Source of the DNA: Cellulophaga baltica
GTDB taxonomy: Bacteria > Bacteroidota > Bacteroidia > Flavobacteriales > Flavobacteriaceae
Direction: 5' to 3'
DNA: 64,000 bases
Assembly: GCF_018861125.1 (NCBI RefSeq)
Contig: NZ_JAHKQN010000020.1
Span: forward strand, 95,920-159,919
Of this stretch, positions 9,409 through 17,173 are shown piece by piece (position 1 is the stretch's first letter; each line of letters begins with the position of its first letter). Both the position numbers and the translations under genes were made by a program. The notes beneath the pieces are model-generated. The model was not told where the DNA came from, searched no databases, and worked only from the letters and a program-made list of their open reading frames with translations.

Positions 9409-11475
9409 TTATTTAATGATGATTTCTAATGTATTGCTATTTTTTACTTGAGTAAAGTTTATTAAATATGTAGCATTTGGTCCTGATTCCATAGTAACTT
9501 TTTCCCCGTTTAATAATACTCTTTTTGGTTTCTCATTACAATAAAAACGAGCGATACCTTTTGCACTTGTCGCTCCTTTTATTTTTAAAGTGTAACTTTT
9601 TTTTGATTTTGTAGTCTCTAAAACTCGAAAAGATGACGCAATAATTTTAAAATCTGTATCTGAATCAAGATGGTCTAAATCATATAAAAAATTAACCTCA
9701 TTTGGTTTCGTTTCTATTTCGTTTAAAATAGGTAATGAAGCATTAAAAAGGTCAACGTAATTCCCTTTTAAATTATAGGGTTGATTTGTTTCACTTTCAT
9801 TCATTACACTAATTACATTATATGCACCCCTAGTTTCTTTAAAGTAATTTTTTGTTAACCATGGCTCATCAATTACCTCAAACACTTCTTTTAACCTACT
9901 AGTTAATGAGTCTTGACCTTTTGGGTTAAGAACATATTTTTCGGGGTTTTCATTTACAAATAAAAACTTTCCTCTACCTACAGTTTGTAATTCTTCAGAT
10001 TCTTCTACTCCTAATACCTCAAATAAATGTTTTGCAGGATAAGTGTAACCATCCTTTGTCCACCACTGATTTATAGTATTAAACACATTTTTATTTTCCC
10101 CAAAAAATAAAAGCACTCCGCCACTTTTTATCCATTTAAGAATACTATTGTGATATTCTTTTGATAAAGGTTTCATATTCTCATAGGTGACCAATAGTAC
10201 TTTTGTATCTTTTATAGATTGCGAGAACTCTTCTAAAAAAACAATATTAGGATTTATACCATGCTTTACTAAAGGCAATGCCAACCCATAAAAATTTGAG
10301 CTTCTTTTATCTTCATAACTCTCCCTATTGTAATTAGATTGATACATTAGAGTTCTTGATAACATAACTCCAATTGGGCTAGTCTTATATTCTGAGCTAC
10401 CAATATCATGCATCGCATTAATTAAAATTGAAAGCTCTTTTGATATTATACTTTTCTCACCATTTCTATCTAAATAGCTTTTAAAAAAAATACGATCTGG
10501 CCACGGCAACACCTCATAATTAGAAACATCAGAAAACAGCATCTGAGCTACAAATGTTTTATGATAATTTTCTCTATAATCATCCCAAGTATGCTCAGGA
10601 TCATCTTCAATTGGGTCTGTTAAAAAAAATATTTTCTTATCACCTGAATATGCCATTGCCCTTAATGAAGCATATTCTAAATAAGCATTTTCAAATGTTC
10701 GTTCTTTATAAATTCCATTATAATAAATAGGAGTTCTTGCTGTGCCTGTCCAAACTTGGCCAATGTAACCATCAACCTCATCAATAGTATTAAAACTAGT
10801 TTCAGGACTAATTATTTGCCATAATGAGTAGTTTAAAATTGAATGTGTCGGGATGTAACATTTAACTTTATCGTTTGAATATATTTTAATATGCTTAGCT
10901 AAAGCTTTTAAGTGTTTAAAATAAAAATCTGACTTTAATAGTGCTGAATTGTAGTACGCATCTGCTGAAGAATATTGATTTAACCACAGCGTATTATATT
11001 TAAGTTGCCAATTCTGTTTAAAAACTTTAGAGTAACCCGTATAGTTAAAATATTCAGGCTCTTCTAAATAAATTGCAGAAGCACCATTATCAATTATATT
11101 AGAAATATTCTCTTTTAAATAATTTGTAAAAATTAAATCAGGAACAATATAAAACTCGTGCTCACCGTGTTTAGCTACATTTCCATTTTCATCTTTCTGA
11201 GCATACGGGTTTTTACTTAAATCATTGAAGCCAATTGACTTAAAAAAAGCACTATGCCCCCAAGAACTACTCATCATTGACTGTATTTCATAGCCTTTTT
11301 GCTTCCATGAATTAGCATTTTTACTAAAATCTTCTGGCGGACCATAAATAATAACAGCATCGGTCGTAAAATCTAAATCAGGATGCCATAAACCCGCCGT
11401 TTGAAAATGTGCTTTCTGTGCACTCAAATTGTAGCAAACAATAAAAAAAAATAGAAAAAAAACTCTTTTCATCAA
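9409..11475 (-). CDS. Secreted glycosidase-like protein, TIM-barrel plus amidotransferase-like fold, family unassigned
   Basis: A 688-residue exported protein (signal peptide to about residue 20, ending NLSAQ). I do not recognise a named family. The first half (about 30-330) reads like a (beta/alpha)8 glycosidase barrel: AVIIYGPPEDF at 40-50, a strand ending in LEEPEYF at 137-143 whose glutamates could include an acid/base, and FFLTDPIEDDPEHTWDDY at 283-300, which is rich in acidic residues where a nucleophile would lie. From about 365 to 475 there is a Rossmann-like class I amidotransferase-type domain (KDTKVLLVTYENMKPLS, then WIKSGGVLLFFGE), as in GH42-type beta-galactosidases and related families. 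The C-terminal 200 residues look like beta-sandwich. It is the first gene of an operon with the GH92 mannosidase, so a role on mannose-containing glycans is a reasonable inference. A start at Met2 is equally possible. Confidence 0.6.
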   Translation of the reverse strand: MMKRVFFLFFFIVCYNLSAQKAHFQTAGLWHPDLDFTTDAVIIYGPPEDFSKNANSWKQKGYEIQSMMSSSWGHSAFFKSIGFNDLSKNPYAQKDENGNVAKHGEHEFYIVPDLIFTNYLKENISNIIDNGASAIYLEEPEYFNYTGYSKVFKQNWQLKYNTLWLNQYSSADAYYNSALLKSDFYFKHLKALAKHIKIYSNDKVKCYIPTHSILNYSLWQIISPETSFNTIDEVDGYIGQVWTGTARTPIYYNGIYKERTFENAYLEYASLRAMAYSGDKKIFFLTDPIEDDPEHTWDDYRENYHKTFVAQMLFSDVSNYEVLPWPDRIFFKSYLDRNGEKSIISKELSILINAMHDIGSSEYKTSPIGVMLSRTLMYQSNYNRESYEDKRSSNFYGLALPLVKHGINPNIVFLEEFSQSIKDTKVLLVTYENMKPLSKEYHNSILKWIKSGGVLLFFGENKNVFNTINQWWTKDGYTYPAKHLFEVLGVEESEELQTVGRGKFLFVNENPEKYVLNPKGQDSLTSRLKEVFEVIDEPWLTKNYFKETRGAYNVISVMNESETNQPYNLKGNYVDLFNASLPILNEIETKPNEVNFLYDLDHLDSDTDFKIIASSFRVLETTKSKKSYTLKIKGATSAKGIARFYCNEKPKRVLLNGEKVTMESGPNATYLINFTQVKNSNTLEIIIK

Positions 11476-11802
11476 ACTTTTTATTCGATTAAAAAATATT
11501 AAATGTTGAAAGTATCCATTACTAAAAATATAAAAGAGAATGACTCAAAATTGCATTTTAATAAAAATTTAAGAAAATATTTTAACGATTTTAAATTGAA
11601 ACATACTTATTAATCATGACTTAAGAATATATAACTCACAAAGGGTATTGGTTTTTATAGTGATTAAGAATAATAGTATTTGAGTTATTTTCTATTGAAG
11701 AGTAATGCTAACTTTAATGTAAGTTTTTGACTTAAAATATTTTACAGTAATATTTTATTCTATGAACAACAATTAATTTTAATAATTACTAAATCTAATA
11801 TC
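11476..11802. other. Divergent intergenic region upstream of the glycosidase-like operon
   Basis: A 327-base AT-rich gap between two divergently transcribed genes, so it must carry both promoters. I found no clean TTG-N19-TAnnTTTG match on either strand. The closest on the plus strand is AGTATTTG near 11676. No credible small open reading frame or hairpin terminator is present. Confidence 0.5.
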
Positions 11803-12279
11803 ATGAAAATAAATAGAGAAATAAAAAATTTTGAATTATTAGAACAACTATATCAAGAGACTATAGATTCTGAAAATGTTTTCGCAACATTGGTGCAATC
11901 AGATAGGCATCCGCGCCATCAAAAGTATTTTGAAAGAAGATTAATCACCCAAAGAAAATTTTCCAAAGCAATTTTAGAAGAAATAAAAACTATTAAATAC
12001 AATTATGCTCCTACCACATTAGAAGATAAACATCATATTTATAACCCGATGTTATCACAACTCTTAGAAAGAAACATTGAAGGTTTTGATGTTGATAAAC
12101 TGCTTATTGAAAGAGAACAGCTTTTAATTTCTTATTATCAAAAAGTTTTGAGTGATGCCAAATTACCAGAAGTCACAAGAGCTAAATTACAATCTCAAGC
12201 TGAAGATTTAAATTCAAACCTTCAAATTATAGAATTAAATTTAGGAGTAAATAAAGTTAGAGATATGGAACACATTTGA
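11803..12279 (+). CDS. Small all-helical protein, ferritin-like/DUF2383-like
   Basis: A 158-residue soluble protein predicted to be entirely alpha-helical, with long amphipathic segments and many Glu, Gln, Arg and His residues. Pattern and length suggest a four-helix bundle of the ferritin-like or DUF2383 type found in general stress regions, but I see no clear pair of ExxH iron-ligand motifs, so metal binding is not supported. Features include YQETIDSENVFATL near residues 17-30 and RHPRHQKYFERR just after. It has no signal peptide. It is transcribed towards the signalling operon and ends about 100 bases from the last gene of that operon. Function is unknown. Confidence 0.55.
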   Translation: MKINREIKNFELLEQLYQETIDSENVFATLVQSDRHPRHQKYFERRLITQRKFSKAILEEIKTIKYNYAPTTLEDKHHIYNPMLSQLLERNIEGFDVDKLLIEREQLLISYYQKVLSDAKLPEVTRAKLQSQAEDLNSNLQIIELNLGVNKVRDMEHI

Positions 12280-12376
12280 TAAATAATTATTATTAAAAAC
12301 AATACTTTAAGATAAAGAATAAAATTGAGAAGATTTGTTTTACTTTCTCTTGCAAACAAAAGTCCTAAAAATTAAT

Positions 12377-12760
12377 TTAAAAATTTTTTAAAATATTTTC
12401 TACTTTTAAAGATGTCAATGGTTTTTCTAAATAATCTTTTACATTATCAAATTCATGTATCTTAATTTTGTCTTCTGGCCTAATGGAAGAGGTTAAAATA
12501 AAAATTCTTGAAGGTATGCATAATTCCATTTCGTAACTTTTTTGAAGAAACTCTATTCCACCCATTATAGGCATATTTAAGTCTAATAAAATTATATCGG
12601 GTGGCGTTTCTTCTTTTTTTAAATATTCTATCGCTTCTTGCCCATTTTCCGTAACGGAAATATTTGTCAAGCCACAACTATTAAGCTCAATTTTTGATAA
12701 ATAATTAGTTACTCCATCATCTTCAATTAATAGTACTTTTAAATGTGAATAAGTTTCCAT
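12377..12760 (-). CDS. Receiver-only response regulator (last gene of signalling operon)
   Basis: A 127-residue CheY-like single receiver domain with no output domain. Acidic pocket residues are E13-D14-D15 (LLIEDDG), the phosphoacceptor is D60 (IILLDLNMP), the switch Thr/Ser follows FILTSS at about 90, and the conserved lysine is K113 in EKP. It is therefore predicted to be fully phosphorylatable. It resembles the small receivers that pair with PAS/histidine kinases in Flavobacteriia. It begins 34 bases after the CheB-CheR-kinase gene, so it is probably the direct acceptor of that kinase. With no DNA-binding or enzymatic domain, it must act by protein contact or as a phosphate sink or shuttle. 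Confidence 0.88.
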   Translation of the reverse strand: METYSHLKVLLIEDDGVTNYLSKIELNSCGLTNISVTENGQEAIEYLKKEETPPDIILLDLNMPIMGGIEFLQKSYEMELCIPSRIFILTSSIRPEDKIKIHEFDNVKDYLEKPLTSLKVENILKNF

Positions 12761-12794
12761 AATCTTGTTATTTTAGATATTTAATAATAAAATA

Positions 12795-15700
12795 CTAATT
12801 GTTTAAATGTTTATTTTTCCATGTATTTTTATTTTTAAAATACACTATAAAAGTTGTGCCTTCCCCTTTTTTGCTTTTAACTTCAATATAACCGTTGTAT
12901 CTCTCAATAATAGATTTCGTGATATGCAAGCCAATTCCCTTGCCCGCAGTATCTAAATGAAAGCGTTGAAAAAGACCAAACAATTTAGACCCATAGGACT
13001 CTAAATCTATACCTCTTCCATTGTCGCTAACATAAAGTTTATCATAACCTGAATCTTTTTCGCTGTAAATTTCAATCACTGGTGCAACGTTTGCTTTTTT
13101 ATACTTAATGGCATTAGTAATCAGATTTTGTAAAATACTATTAAGATGAATAGCAGGAAAATACACTTCAGGACACCCAATAAAATTGGTTTTTATTTTT
13201 GCTTTGACTGATGTAGCTTGATCTTCAATAGATACCATAACCTCTTTAAAGGCTTCATCTAAATTAATGGCCTCTGGCCTAAGATCAAGATTCTTTTTAA
13301 TTGTAATTACTTCATTTAAAATACCAATAGTCCTTTCCATACGTAAAATCACTTCTTTTAACTTACCATAAGGAATACTATTATTCTTATTTATAAAATC
13401 GTTTCCATTCTTATCAATAAGACCCGTTAATGCTTTTAGGTTTGTTATTGGAGCTTTCAAATCATGCGCCGCTAAATAGGCAAACTGCTCTAGTTCTTTG
13501 TTGTTTATCTCTAACTCTTCTGTTTGTTTTTTTAGAACTGTTTCTATTTTCTTTAGTTCATTTATATCTACAAAAGTTATCACTACTCCCCTAACTTCTT
13601 TTTTTGAAGTGACATAAGGCAATGCCTGCATTAGGTAAATTTTCCCCTCATTAGTTGCTACTTCTCTCTCAATTTTTTCAAAATTGTTCAATACATCTTG
13701 CGTTACAGCAATCATGTCAAATGATTTGAAAACATGCGTAAAATCTCCTATATACCTACCTAAATCGTTACTTGAAATTTTTATCAGCGGTGTAATAATA
13801 TTAGTATATCTTTTTATGCAAAGGTTTTCATCTAAAAACAATGTAGCTATTCGCGTGCTTTGTATAAAGTTATTCAAGTCATCATTCAGCTCAGTCATTT
13901 CTGAAATTTTATCTTGAAATTCATTATTTACCGTGTATAATTCTTCATTTACACTTTGCAATTCTTCATTACTGCTTTGTAGCTCTTCATTTGCAGCCAT
14001 TAACTCTTCATTAGTAGCTTGTAGCTCTTCATTAGAAGTTTCTAATTCCTCAACCGTTGATTGCAGATAGTCTTTTGTTTCTTTAATTTCTTCTTCCAGT
14101 CGCTTTATATGTTCATTTTTCTCATTAGAGAGTGCAGTTTTAGCACGTGAATTCGACTGAGTTTTATGAGATTGTTTGGCTTCTATAAAACTTATAATAT
14201 AATATTCTACCCTACTAATAGTTTCAGTATAAGGTTTTGCTATAATATTAAGCAAGATGCTCGTTTCTGATTCAAATATAATTACAGGAGATATAGTTTT
14301 ATTTTTGTTACTTCTTACTTTTGAAATAGTGTTGCTTAAAGTAACATACAACTGCTCATCAACCATTTTTAAAACGTTTAATGTAAGTTGCTTTTTAGGC
14401 AATTTTAAATATTTATCAATCTCTCCAGCAACATGTACTACTTCTTGATTACTATTTATAATTACCGTTGGTGGAACAAGATCGTCAAGTAAAGCGTCTT
14501 TAAAATTTGCAAGTATTTTAGATTTAGAAATTACTCTTGGTGAATTTTCTTCAATTTTTTGTTCTTCCTTTTTAGGTTTTTTCATTTGATCAAACGGAAA
14601 TAAACGGTTGATGTCTATAACACGATTGACACTCTGATTCTGAAAAATTTTATGTTTTTTGTCTATTTCATGAAAAACTTTTGAGTACGCATTTAAGCTT
14701 TCACTTATTCCTAAAAATAAATATCCTTTTTCTACCAAAGAGAAATGAATTAAAGCAATTATTTTCTCCTGCAATAATGGCTCAATATAGATCAACAGAT
14801 TACGACAAGTAGCTAAATCAATATTATTAAAAGGAGGGTCCCGGCTAATATCATGCCTAGCGAAAATTGCTAACTCCCTTAATTCTTTCTTAATATGGTA
14901 TTGATCTTCTGCTTTAGAAAAGTAACGGTGTAACAACTCACTTGGAACTTCCTGTTCAATCGCTTCAGAATAAACTCCCTTACTTGCCTTGTTTATAGCT
15001 CTTTGATCTATATCTGTTGCAAAAATTTTAATAGTGATTTCTTTATTTTGCTTACGACATTGCTCTTTCAGTAGAATTCCTAAAGTATAAACCTCTTGCC
15101 CTGAAGAACAACCAGCTACCCAAACTCGTAATTCTTTACCAGGTTCTTTATTTTTTACTAATACACTCAAAACCTTTTCATCAAGTAATTCAAATGCTTT
15201 TCTATCCCTAAAAAAGCCAGTAACTCCTATAAGGATATCATTACTTAAAAGAGTAGCTTCTTCGTCACTTGTTTTTAAAAACTTTAAATACTGCCCCTTA
15301 CTCAAGATATTATTAATCCCCATTCTCCGTTCAATTCGACGAATTAAAGTAGCCTTTTTGTAGTTTCTAAAGTCCATGTTTATTTTCTGATATAAAAAAT
15401 CTAAAATTTGATGTAATATATCAGCTAATGAATCTATTAAATCATCATCAACAGGGTCCAACTGCTTTACATAAGGATGCTTCACGTAGTTGGTTATAGT
15501 CTCAGGCATTTCTGGAGGAGACAAAATAAAATCTGCTAATCCAGTTGTTATAATACTTTTAGGCATACTGTCGAATGCAGCTGTCTGTGGATCTTGCGCG
15601 ATAACCATACCGCCTTGCTCTTTAATTGACTCTACACCTAAAGTCCCGTCACTCCCTGTACCTGAAAGTATAACAGCTATAGCTCTCTTTTTTTGATCCT

Positions 15701-16076
15701 CTGCTAAAGATTTTAAAAATATATTAATAGGAAGGTTTAATGTTTTTGGTTTTCCTCTATCTTCAAGGTATAGTTTACCTTTTAATATAGTGACGTTTTT
15801 ATCTGCTGGTATTGTGTAAACACAATTGGGTTGTACTGCTGTAGCATCGGTTATTTTACTAACTTTAAGTTTGGTATGCTTAGCCAACAATTCTGGCATC
15901 ATTGATTTATAATCAGGTGAAAGGTGCTGAATTAAAACAAAACTAAGGTTTGTCTTTAATGGTACATTTTCAAAAAAATCATTAATTGCATCTAACCCTC
16001 CAGCAGATGCTCCAATAGCAACAACATACTTACCTAAAGATTCTATATTCCTTTTTTTCTCAGTTTGTTTTTCCAT
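12795..16076 (-). CDS. CheB-CheR-PAS-histidine kinase fusion protein
   Basis: A 1093-residue cytoplasmic multi-domain signalling protein with no membrane segment. Residues 15-195 are a CheB methylesterase with an intact triad: S24 in GASAGG, H51 in QHLSPD, D143 in GSDG. Residues 205-475 are a CheR methyltransferase with SAM-binding VAGCSSGQE near 320-328. Residues 520-640 look like a degenerate PAS. Residues 655-720 form a coiled coil made of repeated NEEL units. A second PAS lies at about 730-845. A histidine kinase follows, with H871 ([11 protein letters not shown]), N988 in the N-box and DNGRGID at 1018-1024. CheB lacks its usual receiver. Such fusions occur outside flagellar chemotaxis in many bacteria, and no chemoreceptor, CheA or CheW lies nearby. 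Eleven bases separate it from the upstream response regulator. Confidence 0.92.
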   Translation of the reverse strand: MEKQTEKKRNIESLGKYVVAIGASAGGLDAINDFFENVPLKTNLSFVLIQHLSPDYKSMMPELLAKHTKLKVSKITDATAVQPNCVYTIPADKNVTILKGKLYLEDRGKPKTLNLPINIFLKSLAEDQKKRAIAVILSGTGSDGTLGVESIKEQGGMVIAQDPQTAAFDSMPKSIITTGLADFILSPPEMPETITNYVKHPYVKQLDPVDDDLIDSLADILHQILDFLYQKINMDFRNYKKATLIRRIERRMGINNILSKGQYLKFLKTSDEEATLLSNDILIGVTGFFRDRKAFELLDEKVLSVLVKNKEPGKELRVWVAGCSSGQEVYTLGILLKEQCRKQNKEITIKIFATDIDQRAINKASKGVYSEAIEQEVPSELLHRYFSKAEDQYHIKKELRELAIFARHDISRDPPFNNIDLATCRNLLIYIEPLLQEKIIALIHFSLVEKGYLFLGISESLNAYSKVFHEIDKKHKIFQNQSVNRVIDINRLFPFDQMKKPKKEEQKIEENSPRVISKSKILANFKDALLDDLVPPTVIINSNQEVVHVAGEIDKYLKLPKKQLTLNVLKMVDEQLYVTLSNTISKVRSNKNKTISPVIIFESETSILLNIIAKPYTETISRVEYYIISFIEAKQSHKTQSNSRAKTALSNEKNEHIKRLEEEIKETKDYLQSTVEELETSNEELQATNEELMAANEELQSSNEELQSVNEELYTVNNEFQDKISEMTELNDDLNNFIQSTRIATLFLDENLCIKRYTNIITPLIKISSNDLGRYIGDFTHVFKSFDMIAVTQDVLNNFEKIEREVATNEGKIYLMQALPYVTSKKEVRGVVITFVDINELKKIETVLKKQTEELEINNKELEQFAYLAAHDLKAPITNLKALTGLIDKNGNDFINKNNSIPYGKLKEVILRMERTIGILNEVITIKKNLDLRPEAINLDEAFKEVMVSIEDQATSVKAKIKTNFIGCPEVYFPAIHLNSILQNLITNAIKYKKANVAPVIEIYSEKDSGYDKLYVSDNGRGIDLESYGSKLFGLFQRFHLDTAGKGIGLHITKSIIERYNGYIEVKSKKGEGTTFIVYFKNKNTWKNKHLNN

Positions 16077-16087
16077 AAACCATCAAC

Positions 16088-16690
16088 TTATTCTCCTTTT
16101 TGGTTATTTAAATCATTAGAAATACCTTTTAAGTTTTTGACCATATCTTTGATATCGTCAACTATTTCATTTGATAATTTAGCCGTTCTTCTGTTTGTAA
16201 TAAACTCGTCCATTCTTTCTAAAGCTTTTTGGTTTTTCTGGATTCTTAAATTAATCCGTTCTTTAGCATTATTGAACCTAATTTGCCTCCATCTTGATTC
16301 GTCATTAATAATTTTGTTTATTGTTTGTGGCAACTTGTATAAATGTGACTTTAGAATAAGACCTGCTGCACCATTCAATATAGTTTCTGCTGCTATTTCT
16401 TCACCTATTGTACCTGTTATAAAAACAAAAGGAATTTCTGGACATTCTTGTGTAGCAATAGCTAAGGCTTCAAGTCCTGTAATTGTAGGAAGTGAATAAT
16501 CTGATAAAATTATTTCTGGCCTAAATTCACTTATGCCATGTCTAAACTCATGTTCTTCATCAACTATTTTTGCGTCAACAATAAAATCTTCATCTTCCAA
16601 TGCTCTTATAATAAGTTCAGCATCGGTAGGTGAGTCTTCAAGAATTAATATACGTATGGTTTGATTTTTTTTTGTTACTTCCTTATACAT
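16088..16690 (-). CDS. Response regulator with receiver plus C-terminal helical tail
   Basis: A 200-residue protein: a receiver domain at 11-130 followed by about 65 residues of charged helix without a recognised output domain. Acidic pocket E18-D19 (LILEDSPTDAE), phosphoacceptor D64 (IILSDYSLP), switch Thr at 92 (FITGT) and conserved lysine K114 (LILKSHL) are all present. The tail (about 135-200) has heptad-like spacing of hydrophobic residues and could mediate dimerisation or bind the adjacent coiled-coil kinase. The SPTDAELI pattern resembles receivers that pair with PAS kinases. It lies 9 bases after the preceding response regulator and 11 before the CheB-CheR fusion, so it is firmly within the operon. 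Confidence 0.87.
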   Translation of the reverse strand: MYKEVTKKNQTIRILILEDSPTDAELIIRALEDEDFIVDAKIVDEEHEFRHGISEFRPEIILSDYSLPTITGLEALAIATQECPEIPFVFITGTIGEEIAAETILNGAAGLILKSHLYKLPQTINKIINDESRWRQIRFNNAKERINLRIQKNQKALERMDEFITNRRTAKLSNEIVDDIKDMVKNLKGISNDLNNQKGE

Positions 16691-16699
16691 ACACTTAAG

Positions 16700-17143
16700 T
16701 TATTTGTTTAAAGATCTATTTAACACAAGCCAATACATCCCAACTTCCTTAATTGCTTGAGCAAAATTTATAAAATCTACGGGTTTTACAATGTAACTAT
16801 TAGCACCTAGTTTGTATGCTGTTTCTATATCCATATTTTCATTGGACGAAGTTAAAATCACTACAGGTAAGTGCTTAAGTTTTTCATCATCTCTTATACG
16901 TTCTAACACTTCTAAACCACTAACTTTAGGTAGTTTTAAGTCAAGTAATAAAAGTTTTGGAAGTTCAGGTCTAGCACCCTCATATATTCCTTCTCCAAAT
17001 AAATAATCAAGGGCTTCTTGTCCGTCTTCAATTAACTTTATTTTATTCATAAAGTTATTTTCTTTTAACGACCGTATTGTTAACTCAGCGTCTTCAGGTC
17101 GATCCTCTACCAAAAGAACTTCTATATAATCAGTAGTGTTCAT
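16700..17143 (-). CDS. Receiver-only response regulator, Rcp1-like
   Basis: A 147-residue single receiver of the Rcp1 type, the class that partners phytochrome-like and other PAS kinases. Key residues are E13-D14 (LLVEDRPEDAE), phosphoacceptor D68 (LLLLDLKLP), T98 in the LTSS motif and K120 in IVKPVD. The longer beta3-alpha3 loop (YLFGEGIYEGARPELPK) is characteristic of this subgroup and distinguishes it from CheY. It follows the membrane sensor kinase by 30 bases, which makes that kinase its likely phosphodonor. No output domain is present. Confidence 0.9.
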   Translation of the reverse strand: MNTTDYIEVLLVEDRPEDAELTIRSLKENNFMNKIKLIEDGQEALDYLFGEGIYEGARPELPKLLLLDLKLPKVSGLEVLERIRDDEKLKHLPVVILTSSNENMDIETAYKLGANSYIVKPVDFINFAQAIKEVGMYWLVLNRSLNK

Positions 17144-17173
17144 AATACTTCAAATTGTGTTATTTTTTATAAA

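Noticed and set aside
2038-11475. First glycan region as a horizontally acquired island
   Set aside because: Composition looks like the neighbours by eye, and no integrase, IS or flanking repeat was found. It cannot be supported without genome comparison.
16065-16499. A 144-codon plus-strand frame opposite the response regulator
   Set aside because: Antisense shadow of a strongly supported receiver gene.
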